A DNA stretch of 64,000 nucleotides from the NCBI RefSeq assembly GCF_026015625.1, contig NZ_JAPDVG010000001.1, forward strand, positions 2,311,001 through 2,375,000, given 5' to 3'. The translations under genes and the position numbers were made by a program. This DNA is from Segatella copri. Its GTDB lineage: Bacteria > Bacteroidota > Bacteroidia > Bacteroidales > Bacteroidaceae. Shown piece after piece: positions 23,459-32,891 of the stretch (position 1 is its first letter; each line of letters starts with the position of its first letter). The notes under the pieces are model-generated. The model had not been told where the DNA came from. It worked only from the letters and a program-made list of their open reading frames with translations, and did no database searches.

Positions 23459-24922
23459 TTATTTATCTATTTGTTTGATTTCACCCACTGTGAGGAAGAT
23501 GGCAAGCCAAGACAATGGAACCAGCGCTCCCAACAAGCTGAACAAAACAGCCCAGTTGGTGATATAGCTTGAGAACAAGATTGCCAAGATGGTGCCAAGC
23601 ACAGCAGATGCACCACCCAGTCCTGCCAACGAACCAACATTCTTACCACGATGCAAGTCGCACGGAATGGTTTGCAGATTGGTCATAAAGAACTGGAATC
23701 CACCCAGCACAAACGCCATCCATACTACAGCCAACACAGCTGAGGAAGACATAATGGCCAAGATGATGGAAGGAATGATGATAGCTCCACCCACTAAGAT
23801 GGCATTTTTGCGTGCGTAGTTGATGGTATGTCCACGATTGATAAGCCAACAAGAATACCAACCACCCACGATACTTCCCAAAGCTGCTCCCGCATAAGGA
23901 ACCCATGCAGAGAAAGCCACCTCTTTAATATTAAGGTGGAAAACATCAGCCAGATAGAGAGGCAAGAAGGTGACAAACATCCACCAGATAGGGTCGAGGA
24001 AGAAACGTCCCAAGATGACCGACCAGTTTTTCTTTTCGCTCAGCAACTCACCCCATGTCTTACAATGAGTATCTGCCTGAGGCTTTTTCTCCGGTTGATT
24101 GCTCAAGATGTAATGGCGCTCTTCTTCTGTAATCCAAGGATGCTCCTTAGGACCTTTCTTGTTGATAACGAGCCAAGGAATGAGCCACAACAAACCCAAC
24201 GAACCAACACAGACAAAGGTTACCTTCCAGCCGAAACTGATAAACAGCATCAGGATGAATACAGGAGCAAAGATGCTACCTATAGATGCTGCCGCACCGA
24301 AAAGTCCCTGTGCAAAGGCTCTCTCCTTCTGTGGGAACCATTCCGCATTGCTCTTTGTAGTGCCAGGCCAAGGTCCTGCCTCGCCCAGTCCGAGCATCAT
24401 TCTGAAAGCCGTCAGCGAGAACTTGCCAGTAGAGAATGCTGCCAGTGCGTCAGCCAATCCCCATATCAGCACACTACCAAAGAATCCCTTACGGCAGCCC
24501 ACCTTATCATATAATCTGCCCGACACGAGCTGACTGATACCATAAGCTATCATAAAGAAGATGGTGATATCGCCCAAGATATCTTTTGCCTTCTTCGAAG
24601 CGTCTGGATCGTTGCGGTCAATGAGTCCCAGATCAATGGCTATTCCCTCCTTGTTGGTAACTATCGTTGCAGCATCTTTCTGCTTGATGGTCACACTACC
24701 CTCATCTACTATCATGTCATCGCCACGCGTAGAGAAAAGGCGATAGCCCTTATCTGTTTTCACAGCCACATTCGAACTCATATCGATAGGCTGTTTTTCC
24801 ACCAGCTCATAATCGATATTAGCCACCCACATATAGTTCAGGGTGCCACGATCCAAATAGTTGATGATGGTTATCATCATGATAAGTCCGATGATATACC
24901 ATCGCAATCCTTTTATTTTCAT
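23459..24922 (-). CDS. MFS transporter, hexuronate (ExuT-like) type
   Basis: The 487-residue protein has about 12 membrane helices. The first helix ends in INYLDRGTLNY, a hexuronate/anion-cation symporter hallmark, and MMLGLGEAGPWPGTTKSNAE (about residues 170-190) is the family signature. Between helices 1 and 2 is an extra loop of about 80 polar residues (residues 40-120), predicted periplasmic, not seen in the E. coli ExuT. It probably imports unsaturated uronate monomers or DEH. It lies 7 bp downstream of the cupin gene. Confidence 0.85.
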   Translation of the reverse strand: MKIKGLRWYIIGLIMMITIINYLDRGTLNYMWVANIDYELVEKQPIDMSSNVAVKTDKGYRLFSTRGDDMIVDEGSVTIKQKDAATIVTNKEGIAIDLGLIDRNDPDASKKAKDILGDITIFFMIAYGISQLVSGRLYDKVGCRKGFFGSVLIWGLADALAAFSTGKFSLTAFRMMLGLGEAGPWPGTTKSNAEWFPQKERAFAQGLFGAAASIGSIFAPVFILMLFISFGWKVTFVCVGSLGLLWLIPWLVINKKGPKEHPWITEEERHYILSNQPEKKPQADTHCKTWGELLSEKKNWSVILGRFFLDPIWWMFVTFLPLYLADVFHLNIKEVAFSAWVPYAGAALGSIVGGWYSCWLINRGHTINYARKNAILVGGAIIIPSIILAIMSSSAVLAVVWMAFVLGGFQFFMTNLQTIPCDLHRGKNVGSLAGLGGASAVLGTILAILFSSYITNWAVLFSLLGALVPLSWLAIFLTVGEIKQIDK

Positions 24923-24929
24923 GCACTTA

Positions 24930-25271
24930 TTACTTTAAAAAGTCTGCCCTCATCGGACTAAATGTATCTATCAAGATGCCAGCCTCCAGGCAAACACATC
25001 CATGCAACTCATCTGGAGCTACATAATAACCATCGCCTGCCTCTAAGATACGCTTCTCATCGCCAATGGTGAGTTCAAACTTGCCACTTGCCACATAAGT
25101 AGCCTGGCTGTGATAATGCTCGTGCATGGTACCTACGGCTCCCTCTTCGAAAACCACCTTTACCATCATCAGCTGACCATCATAGCCCATAATCTGACGC
25201 TTGATACCAGGACCAGGATTTTCCCATCCCATTTCCTTTGCAATCTGAAATACTTCACTCTTTGTTTTCAT
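24930..25271 (-). CDS. kdgF: KdgF-like cupin
   Basis: The 113-residue single-domain cupin has the metal-binding MHEHYHSQATYVASGKFEL (about residues 51-69) and a second His in DELHGCV (about residue 92). KdgF proteins convert 4,5-unsaturated monouronates to the linear keto form (DEH) used by the reductase. Its place between PL17 and the uronate transporter fits this exactly. Confidence 0.85.
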   Translation of the reverse strand: MKTKSEVFQIAKEMGWENPGPGIKRQIMGYDGQLMMVKVVFEEGAVGTMHEHYHSQATYVASGKFELTIGDEKRILEAGDGYYVAPDELHGCVCLEAGILIDTFSPMRADFLK

Positions 25272-25286
25272 ATCTTTTCGTTTTTA

Positions 25287-27485
25287 TTAATGAATATACT
25301 GAATATCTACTCTTCCATTCCATCGGAATGTCTTGTTGCCTACCTGTACGGTATGTTCATGAGCCTCATCGTCAGCCAACAGCAAGAAGAGGTCATGACC
25401 AGCATACACACCATGCAACACCAACTGAGAGTCGTCCTCAAACAGAATCTCCAGTTTCTCGCAGGAGGTGATGAGATCGCGAGAGGTTTCGCGCAAGACA
25501 TCATACTCTCCATGAGTCTCTATTGAAACCGCAAAGGTGTGGTTCTTCTTGCCTTTCTCGCGGATGATATAGCCCGAGCGATGCTGCAAGTTGAAGTCAG
25601 GGTCATTAGCTCCCAGGGCGACAAACTTAAATTCAGAAGTAGGGCTGCTGGCATAATTGACTGAATAGAATCGATTGGCCTTAAAGAACGTAAGGCATGA
25701 AGTCGATGAAGCGGTATTCTGTCCTGTAGCCTCAAGCCATAGATGCTGATAACCCGCTTTCTGACCCAGAGGCGCCATCTGATCTAAGTTACGCTGATAA
25801 GGATAATTCACCGATACCAGATGACCATTATACCACAACGGATAATCGTAGTCGTGCACCTTGTCAGACTTCAATCTGAACACATCGCATATCAGAGAGC
25901 GTTCGAGGAAGGACACCTTGGCATAGACGATAGTTCGCAGCATGTCTACACCAGGATAGGCATTGGTATCGCGAGCCATCACCATCTGCCAACCATCATG
26001 AGAGAAGTCAGCTTCAACAATGTTAGCATGATACTGCTCTGCCACTTTCAGCTTACCGCCATAGTTGCTGTTCTGATCCACCACCACCGTGTTATGGGCA
26101 ATGGTCTGCTTGGCATAGGTATTGTTCTCCTTGGTATAATGTCCGCCATGTTTTGCCTCTATGTTGAGGAATCTCGAAGCTCCATAGTCGGTCAATATTT
26201 CGTGCCCATTGTCGTAGTAAGCCATGGCAAGTTTGTCGTAGTGTCCATGTCCCATACCTTGCGATGTAGCCTTCAGTGTGATGGCACTATTGTATTCAGA
26301 ACTGCGTGGTCGCATGATAGCCAAACCGCCATCCTTACCATCTCTTCCGTCGCTCAACACACAACTGCGCTGTACGAGGGCATGAGATTCCTCCTTTGCC
26401 ATATCGCGCTGCGCCATAAACCCTCCAGCTATAGGCAGAACATAAGTCTGATAGTTTTTCATCACAGCCAACAGCGACTTGTTTTCAGGAAACTTACCAT
26501 AGATGATATTGGCAGCATAAACCATCTCCTGAGCAGAAAGACCTTTCTCCAGAGCATCGTTGATATGAAAGAACTCTCCCTCGTATGACATCTGCACCAA
26601 AGCATCTAATGCCTTCACAAGGATTCCGTTACGACGATGGAAGACGTTAAGCTCGGGCATACAATGATCGATGCATTGAGCAAACACCACAAAGGGCCAG
26701 ATGGCATAACGCTGATAGTAAGCCCCTTCGGTGTAATAGCCGTCAGGAGAGAAGAGATAGTCCATCTGGCGCAAGAATCCACCATTCTTGCCTGTTTCAT
26801 CCGTGCCGTACAAGGCCTTGCGCACCAGTGATTGGTTACCAGTAGCCATACCCACCATACCCACAGCCGAAGTGGCCCATGTGGCATGGTTGTGCATACG
26901 GTTGAACATCTCATGGTTGCGCTTATGCTCCCCATAGCCGTTCATAATGAAGTCTGCCATATTAAAGAGTAAGTTTTTCTCTATGAACTTACGCTGCTTG
27001 GCAGACAGGGCATCATACACACAGTCGTACGCCATTGCGGTATGAACGAGCCACACGCTCTCATTGAGCGTCTGCCAGAAGAGGCGACCAGGTACTGGCG
27101 ACAAGCTGACAGGATGGAGCCCCCACTTAGGATATTTCTGCGCATACTCCATAAGCATCTGAGCCACGAAGTCAGCATATTTCTTGTTGCCCGTGTACTG
27201 ATATGCCAATCCTGCATGAAACATTGCATAGTAGTTGCTTTTATGCTGCTCGTGTACTGCACCTCCACCTCCGTCGATGGGAGTAGGAACTTGTATGGCT
27301 GCAGCACAAGCCTCATCAGCTTTTTGCACCAAGTCGTCTACCACTCGTCCGAAAGCAGGAACTTCGTTTATATGTTTTTTCATATATCCCAACTCCTCTT
27401 GAGTAAGCAAGAGTTTGGGATGCTGCGCCATGGTAGCAACAAGCCCCAAGGCACAGAAGAAAAAGATTGATAATAGTCGTTTCAT
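25287..27485 (-). CDS. PL17 family oligoalginate lyase (heparinase II/III-like)
   Basis: The 732-residue protein has a signal peptide (about residues 1-20), an alpha/alpha-toroid domain and a C-terminal beta-sandwich domain. Active-site candidates match PL17 exolyases: Asn199-His200 in NRMHNHATW, Tyr256/257 in EGAYYQRYA and His413 in GMGHGHYD. Such enzymes release monomers from alginate oligosaccharides. The start is 1 bp from the PL6 stop, so the two are translated from one message. Length is normal for the family. Confidence 0.9.
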   Translation of the reverse strand: MKRLLSIFFFCALGLVATMAQHPKLLLTQEELGYMKKHINEVPAFGRVVDDLVQKADEACAAAIQVPTPIDGGGGAVHEQHKSNYYAMFHAGLAYQYTGNKKYADFVAQMLMEYAQKYPKWGLHPVSLSPVPGRLFWQTLNESVWLVHTAMAYDCVYDALSAKQRKFIEKNLLFNMADFIMNGYGEHKRNHEMFNRMHNHATWATSAVGMVGMATGNQSLVRKALYGTDETGKNGGFLRQMDYLFSPDGYYTEGAYYQRYAIWPFVVFAQCIDHCMPELNVFHRRNGILVKALDALVQMSYEGEFFHINDALEKGLSAQEMVYAANIIYGKFPENKSLLAVMKNYQTYVLPIAGGFMAQRDMAKEESHALVQRSCVLSDGRDGKDGGLAIMRPRSSEYNSAITLKATSQGMGHGHYDKLAMAYYDNGHEILTDYGASRFLNIEAKHGGHYTKENNTYAKQTIAHNTVVVDQNSNYGGKLKVAEQYHANIVEADFSHDGWQMVMARDTNAYPGVDMLRTIVYAKVSFLERSLICDVFRLKSDKVHDYDYPLWYNGHLVSVNYPYQRNLDQMAPLGQKAGYQHLWLEATGQNTASSTSCLTFFKANRFYSVNYASSPTSEFKFVALGANDPDFNLQHRSGYIIREKGKKNHTFAVSIETHGEYDVLRETSRDLITSCEKLEILFEDDSQLVLHGVYAGHDLFLLLADDEAHEHTVQVGNKTFRWNGRVDIQYIH

Positions 27486-27486
27486 A

Positions 27487-29649
27487 TTACAAACCTTGAT
27501 TTTGTCGATTCAAATATACTTCTTTTCGCATGGCAAGTACCGCACCTGAGTTCTCGAACTTGCAACGCTCTATCACCACATCCTCCCAAGAAGTTTCGTC
27601 CAGGCGAACACTTACTCCGCCTCTACCACTATTGAAGAATTGGCAGTCAGAAACACGCAAGTATTGTGGCCCCATCAATCGCAAGACGCTACCACGCTGC
27701 TTGTTGCAACAATCGTAGAAGAAACAGTTGCGCACAGTGACGTAAGGTCCTGCCGTACTCTCGTCGCTACCGCCACGATACACATTGACAGGTGTGCCCA
27801 ACAAACGACGGAACTCGCAGTTTTCGATCAGCATATTCTCGGCGTTGTAACGTCCCTTGTCATCCTTCTCGGATGCAAAGTCGACACCACCACCAGAACA
27901 GTCGGCAATGAGACAACCCGTAACAATCAGACTATCGGCAAAGGTGGATTTCTGTCCACGAATAGCAGCACAGCCATTCTCACCAAAGTTGATAAACTTA
28001 CAGTTGTTTACCTTCAACTTATAAGGAGTTGTCATGGTCTTGGCTGTAGAGATACCTGTCTCTGGCGAAGACCCGCCAGGTTCTAAGCGACCATCAAAGA
28101 CAAGGCCTTCTACTTCAAGACTTCCCCCATTATCTATGGTCATGAGATGGGGCACTGAGGTCCCCACCGAGCGAAGCAACGTTTTGCCAGAAGCCGAGCG
28201 TATAGTCACATTTTTCTGCACCAAGACGGTCTTCACCAACTTGTACTCATCGCCTTGCAGCACAAAGGCATCGCCATCCTCAGCCTGAGCCAACACCTGA
28301 GGAAGGTCGGCATCCTTGGCTACCATGACAGTGCGAGCCTCTGCCTTAGCGGTTTTCGCTGTCTCACTCAGCTTACCTATCGTCCTACTAATCATCTGCT
28401 GATAAGTAGGCACCATAGGCAGCTTCACCTTTGCTATTTTTATTCCTGAAGGCAGACTTTCCAGATTCTTATTCATGATATTGTCGGCGAAGCGAACTTC
28501 AGATGCCTTATCTACCATCTGGAAAGGATTCTGCGTGCCGCTAACGAACAAACGGTTTCTCTTGAAGTCGATGCTACGAGGAGCCGAAGTGCGTTCGGCA
28601 TCAGCACCCGTACCAAACTCCAGATTCGTGCAGTCGACGTACACATTGTCGGTTATTGTAATGTCAGAGACTTGCACATATCGATTGGGCAGAGAGTTGG
28701 GTACAGCATTCATAACTCCTAAAGCAGAGAAAAAGCGCTGACCTGCCAAACTAACGAAAATGTTGTTGCGAATGACATGATCGGAATCTATCACTCTCAC
28801 ACCGCCCGTATTGCGCTTGCCATTACCTACAAAGGTGTTGTTCTCTACCAAGTTGCGCTTGCCATGACGCAAAGCCACCACGCCTTCACACTCCCAGAGG
28901 TAATTGCCGCGCACGATGTTGTCGCAAGACTTGATAGATATCACTTCCACCTCACCAGAGCATCTGTCAAAGAAATTGTCACAAACCGTAGTTGCTGAGG
29001 TTTCATAGCTTTGCTGAGAAGTACCGATACGCATGGTCTCTGCACCATTGGAACCATATACCTCACGAGGACCAAAATAGTTATGGTCTATCTGATGATG
29101 ATTGTTCAGATTGTTGGCACCATTGAGGTTGACAAGGAGCGTTACACCCAAGTTGTACTTGCGCAGCAATTCGCAGTGATCCACTCTGTTGCGCTGGCCA
29201 GATAGATAAATATAACTCTTTGACTGCGAACGGTCTTCGGTATTATAGTTGTCTATCACGCAGCGAGTCAAATTGCAATCTTGTGCGAAATCTTTGCCAC
29301 CAGCAAACTCCACTACTGAGCGGCGAGAAGGATAACCATTGCGAAACTCCAGTCCGCTTACCACCAAATGCTTGCCACTCATGACGAGCGAAGAACGCCC
29401 TGTGATAAGCACTGTGCCCGGCTTTGCCTCCACAGTGATAGGAGCCTGCTTCGTACCTACAGCCTTCCACTTGAGGTCGACGTCACGATAAGTACCAGCC
29501 TCAATGATGACACGGTCGCCAGCCACAGCCTTCTTCAGACAGTCAGCCACCCCTGGCAGAGAGGTCACATAATCACGTGCCTCGCCTGTCATAGGAGTTG
29601 CCAACATAAGAGCCAGCACACCTTCATATAAATGCTTTCTTACTTCCAT
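27487..29649 (-). CDS. PL6 family alginate lyase (chondroitinase B-type beta-helix)
   Basis: The 720-residue secreted protein (signal peptide about residues 1-23) is a two-part right-handed beta-helix. The catalytic Lys240 (VISIKSCDN) and Arg261 (ALRHGKRN) stand 21 residues apart, as in characterised PL6 lyases, with acidic calcium ligands in SGEVEV and NGAE. The second part (about residues 440-700) is another beta-helix, as in two-domain PL6 enzymes. It depolymerises alginate, probably at MG or M-rich stretches. Confidence 0.9.
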   Translation of the reverse strand: MEVRKHLYEGVLALMLATPMTGEARDYVTSLPGVADCLKKAVAGDRVIIEAGTYRDVDLKWKAVGTKQAPITVEAKPGTVLITGRSSLVMSGKHLVVSGLEFRNGYPSRRSVVEFAGGKDFAQDCNLTRCVIDNYNTEDRSQSKSYIYLSGQRNRVDHCELLRKYNLGVTLLVNLNGANNLNNHHQIDHNYFGPREVYGSNGAETMRIGTSQQSYETSATTVCDNFFDRCSGEVEVISIKSCDNIVRGNYLWECEGVVALRHGKRNLVENNTFVGNGKRNTGGVRVIDSDHVIRNNIFVSLAGQRFFSALGVMNAVPNSLPNRYVQVSDITITDNVYVDCTNLEFGTGADAERTSAPRSIDFKRNRLFVSGTQNPFQMVDKASEVRFADNIMNKNLESLPSGIKIAKVKLPMVPTYQQMISRTIGKLSETAKTAKAEARTVMVAKDADLPQVLAQAEDGDAFVLQGDEYKLVKTVLVQKNVTIRSASGKTLLRSVGTSVPHLMTIDNGGSLEVEGLVFDGRLEPGGSSPETGISTAKTMTTPYKLKVNNCKFINFGENGCAAIRGQKSTFADSLIVTGCLIADCSGGGVDFASEKDDKGRYNAENMLIENCEFRRLLGTPVNVYRGGSDESTAGPYVTVRNCFFYDCCNKQRGSVLRLMGPQYLRVSDCQFFNSGRGGVSVRLDETSWEDVVIERCKFENSGAVLAMRKEVYLNRQNQGL

Positions 29650-29674
29650 TCTTTTTTCGTTATATAAACAATAC

Positions 29675-31342
29675 TTAATACTGATAATCGTGCTTCATCC
29701 AATACATATCAAAGGTGACTCTACTTGAAGAAGGCGCCTTAGTATTATTGTACAATTTAAAATCAACATGCTTGATGTGCAAGAAACCAATGCGCTTGAT
29801 ATTTTCGGCAGCATTAGCCGCTTGTCCCTTCACATTATAATAAATAACCAAGATGAAGGCATCTACATCGGCTGACTTCTCTGCTCCTACAGCAAAGACT
29901 CCAGGAGCAAACACAGTATTATTAACCGACTGCTTAACTGCCCCGACGCTGATATTGCCAATCTTCTTTCCGGCTACATCAATAGGGAATGTATGCTCGT
30001 CAATCTTCTCCAAAGCACCATTCTTAATCTGGTCGATGATCGCCTTGTGAGTAGGCTCTGTAGGGTTGAGATAAACAAAGCTGAGACATGGAGTTCCATA
30101 GCAGTTGCCATTGGCTCCCGTCACACGATATTCGTCGGCAGAATTGTTGATCATGTAGAAGTTACGCAACTGTGTGTTAGAACCAGCAGGCGTATTGATC
30201 TGCAACGTACCAGCACTCACACCAGAGAAGAAGAAATAAGGATTTACCGAATTGTATTCCTCCTCAGTTACCTTAGGTAGATTCTTACCAGCACAGGTAT
30301 TAGCTTGATACTTATAAGATATAGGGTCGACAGCTGTTCTCCATAAACTATTGGCATAAACCAATCCTGTTTCTGGCGAGAAGAAAGAGGCTAATGACTC
30401 TACGTCACGTCCCTGTCCGTAAATCACCTTGTCCTTCCAGAAGTAAACGAAAGGCACATTCACACCAAACTGTTCGGTAAGGGTGCGTGTCTCGATGCCA
30501 TCGAAATAAGTTATTGACAGCGAAGTCTGGTTATGTCCGTCTACAAACTTATCGGAATAAGGAACCACAAACTTCAACGTATTCTCTGTCTGCAAACTTA
30601 CCATACACTCTACATCACCCACGAACACCTTATTAATCTTGTTCAGATAAGAACCCGTGAGAGTTATCTCATCGCCCACACTGTTGTCACCAAACTCTGT
30701 AGTAGTTACCTCAGGCTGATAACGCTTCACATTGAGCATAGGCAAGAGGTCGGCAGCTGTTTCCTGAGTGGTGGTACCATCGTAGTAGGCAAAGGTGACA
30801 TGAGCATCGTCTTTCTCTACATAAGGTACCGTGAACACAATCTCGTTGACATTCTTGCTGATGACTGTAGCCTCGTGCTTCACTGTACCGCCATTAGCCG
30901 TAAAGTACACAGCAGAAATGACATTCATGTTCTTACCGCTGATGAGCATTTTATTACCCATCTCCACCTCTCTCTGCACCGAAGATGCCGTAGCCAAAGG
31001 AGCAGGATATTCCACAGCAAACTCGCTCTCAGAAACACCCTCACCCTCGGCATTGACAAGTGTTATCTTGCCAGTACGCGCCTCATTAGGAACCTCTATC
31101 GTGAGACTCGTGTTAGAGAGTCTTTCCGCGATTTCACATTCTTTCTCTCCCAACAAAGCCTTGGTGACTCCGTTCAGAGCTTTTCCTGTGACAACTATCT
31201 TGCTACCCACACTGCCTTGTGCTGGCATAAAACTCTCTATAACAGGAGCACTGGCTATCGTCTCGTTCATCGACAATTCATCGCACGAAACGAGAAAGCA
31301 TGCTGCAAGTAGGAATGTGAATATATATTTCATCTTTTTCAT
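29675..31342 (-). CDS. IPT/TIG-domain surface glycan-binding lipoprotein
   Basis: The 555-residue lipoprotein has a lipobox (FLVSCDEL, Cys about residue 20). Two to three IPT/TIG immunoglobulin-like repeats follow: APVIESFMPAQGSVGSKIVV (about residues 32-51), one near 115 and one near 212. The C-terminal 220 residues are probably the glycan-binding domain. Position after SusD is that of SusE-type binding proteins, so it should help capture alginate oligomers at the outer surface. Confidence 0.8.
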   Translation of the reverse strand: MKKMKYIFTFLLAACFLVSCDELSMNETIASAPVIESFMPAQGSVGSKIVVTGKALNGVTKALLGEKECEIAERLSNTSLTIEVPNEARTGKITLVNAEGEGVSESEFAVEYPAPLATASSVQREVEMGNKMLISGKNMNVISAVYFTANGGTVKHEATVISKNVNEIVFTVPYVEKDDAHVTFAYYDGTTTQETAADLLPMLNVKRYQPEVTTTEFGDNSVGDEITLTGSYLNKINKVFVGDVECMVSLQTENTLKFVVPYSDKFVDGHNQTSLSITYFDGIETRTLTEQFGVNVPFVYFWKDKVIYGQGRDVESLASFFSPETGLVYANSLWRTAVDPISYKYQANTCAGKNLPKVTEEEYNSVNPYFFFSGVSAGTLQINTPAGSNTQLRNFYMINNSADEYRVTGANGNCYGTPCLSFVYLNPTEPTHKAIIDQIKNGALEKIDEHTFPIDVAGKKIGNISVGAVKQSVNNTVFAPGVFAVGAEKSADVDAFILVIYYNVKGQAANAAENIKRIGFLHIKHVDFKLYNNTKAPSSSRVTFDMYWMKHDYQY

Positions 31343-31367
31343 AAGATTCTCTTTTTATTCGTTAATA

Positions 31368-32876
31368 TTAATAACCAGCATTCTGAGCTACATCAGGATT
31401 GATATTAGTCACAGAAACAGGGACAGGAAGATAGGTCTGCCAGTTGCTGATGGGGTTTACACGATAGGTATATCCAGCATAGAACGACTCGCTACTCAGA
31501 TATTCGTTGATGGTCTCAGTGACAACATCCCAACGTTTCAGGTCGAACCAGCGCTGATTCTCGAAAGCCAACTCCAGACGGCGCTCATTGCGCACTGCCA
31601 TACGGAAGTCATACTTGTTGCCTACTTGCTCTAAAGCATAAGGAGCAATACCAGCACGTTCTCTTATCATATTGACATATTTCAATGCCTCGGTAGATGG
31701 TCCTGCTGTCTCATTGAGCAATTCAGCATAGAGCAGCGCGATGTCGCCCACACGGATAATAGGCCAATCGCTCTCACCATCAAAATTTGTTGTCACAGGG
31801 TTGGTGTACTTGCAGCAGTAAGTAGCCTCCACCCATTGACCAGTCGTTGCATTGTAATATTTCTGAGCGATATTGACGTTGCGTCTTGTCTCGTCACCTT
31901 CCATAATATAGGCATTGATGAGATTGTCGCTTGGAGAGTTAAACCAGTTGGCTGTTCCTACGATGACGTTAGCTCCATTGTTGATAGGTGCAAAGAGATT
32001 GCCGAAAGGTGAGCCCAAACCTATTTTGCCAGAGAGGTATCTCACAGCAAAGATAATCTCCTTATTCATCTCGTTATTGATGTCAAAGACAGAGGCATAA
32101 GGTACTAAGTCGGCAGCAGTCTGTGGATTGCCCACCGTCTCGCTTCCCAACACATCCTTACACAAGTTGAGCGCCTGCTGATACTTCTCATCGCCCACTG
32201 CATAATGGGTGGCATAAACCTTAGCTAAGAGCGCCTTGGCTGCATTCATATCGGCTCTACCGAGAAGGGCGTCAGTCTGTTTGGCTGGCAGCAGCTGTTG
32301 GTCGACGATTGTCTCCAAGTCGCCCTCGATGAGCGCATAGACATCAGACACAGAAGAGCGCTGCATATTGCGAGCCACGTCAGACGGAGTCTTGCTGGTT
32401 ACGATAAATACAGGTCCCCAAAGTCGCACGAGATTGAAGTACTCCAGCGCACGCAGGAATCGTGCCTCACCTTCATACATCTTCTTATTGGCTTCGTTCT
32501 TCACCACCTGCACACTGGCAAGTACATTGTTGGTTCTTGTGATGAGCGCATAGCATGCTTTCCAATAACTCTCCACCCACTCGTGCTCTGTGTTGATGAC
32601 GCTTTGATCGAGCTGCTCTATCAGTTTGGTCGTGTTGGAGGAAGAGTTGTTATTGTACATTCTGGCATTATCAGAACGCAGTTCTGTCATCGCCCATTCG
32701 TAATACATCACGTCATGAAGACCATTATAGCATCCCATCACGAGATCGTTGACAGAGTTGTCTTCAGTCACATACTCGTCAGAAGCAACCTCCGAATAAG
32801 GATATTGGTCAAGGTTACATGAGGAGAAGCTGAGGGCTCCCACGATACCTAATATTGCAAATATTCTTGTTTTCAT
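31368..32876 (-). CDS. susD: SusD-family outer membrane lipoprotein
   Basis: The 502-residue protein has a signal peptide and lipobox (SFSSCNLDQYP, Cys about residue 20) and the typical tetratricopeptide-rich SusD body, ending in the family's RRLELAFENQRWFDLKRWD segment (about residues 430-450). It forms the lid on the SusC channel and binds the glycan. It is 15 bp downstream of susC. Confidence 0.93.
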   Translation of the reverse strand: MKTRIFAILGIVGALSFSSCNLDQYPYSEVASDEYVTEDNSVNDLVMGCYNGLHDVMYYEWAMTELRSDNARMYNNNSSSNTTKLIEQLDQSVINTEHEWVESYWKACYALITRTNNVLASVQVVKNEANKKMYEGEARFLRALEYFNLVRLWGPVFIVTSKTPSDVARNMQRSSVSDVYALIEGDLETIVDQQLLPAKQTDALLGRADMNAAKALLAKVYATHYAVGDEKYQQALNLCKDVLGSETVGNPQTAADLVPYASVFDINNEMNKEIIFAVRYLSGKIGLGSPFGNLFAPINNGANVIVGTANWFNSPSDNLINAYIMEGDETRRNVNIAQKYYNATTGQWVEATYCCKYTNPVTTNFDGESDWPIIRVGDIALLYAELLNETAGPSTEALKYVNMIRERAGIAPYALEQVGNKYDFRMAVRNERRLELAFENQRWFDLKRWDVVTETINEYLSSESFYAGYTYRVNPISNWQTYLPVPVSVTNINPDVAQNAGY

Positions 32877-32891
32877 CTTGTTAGTTGTTTT

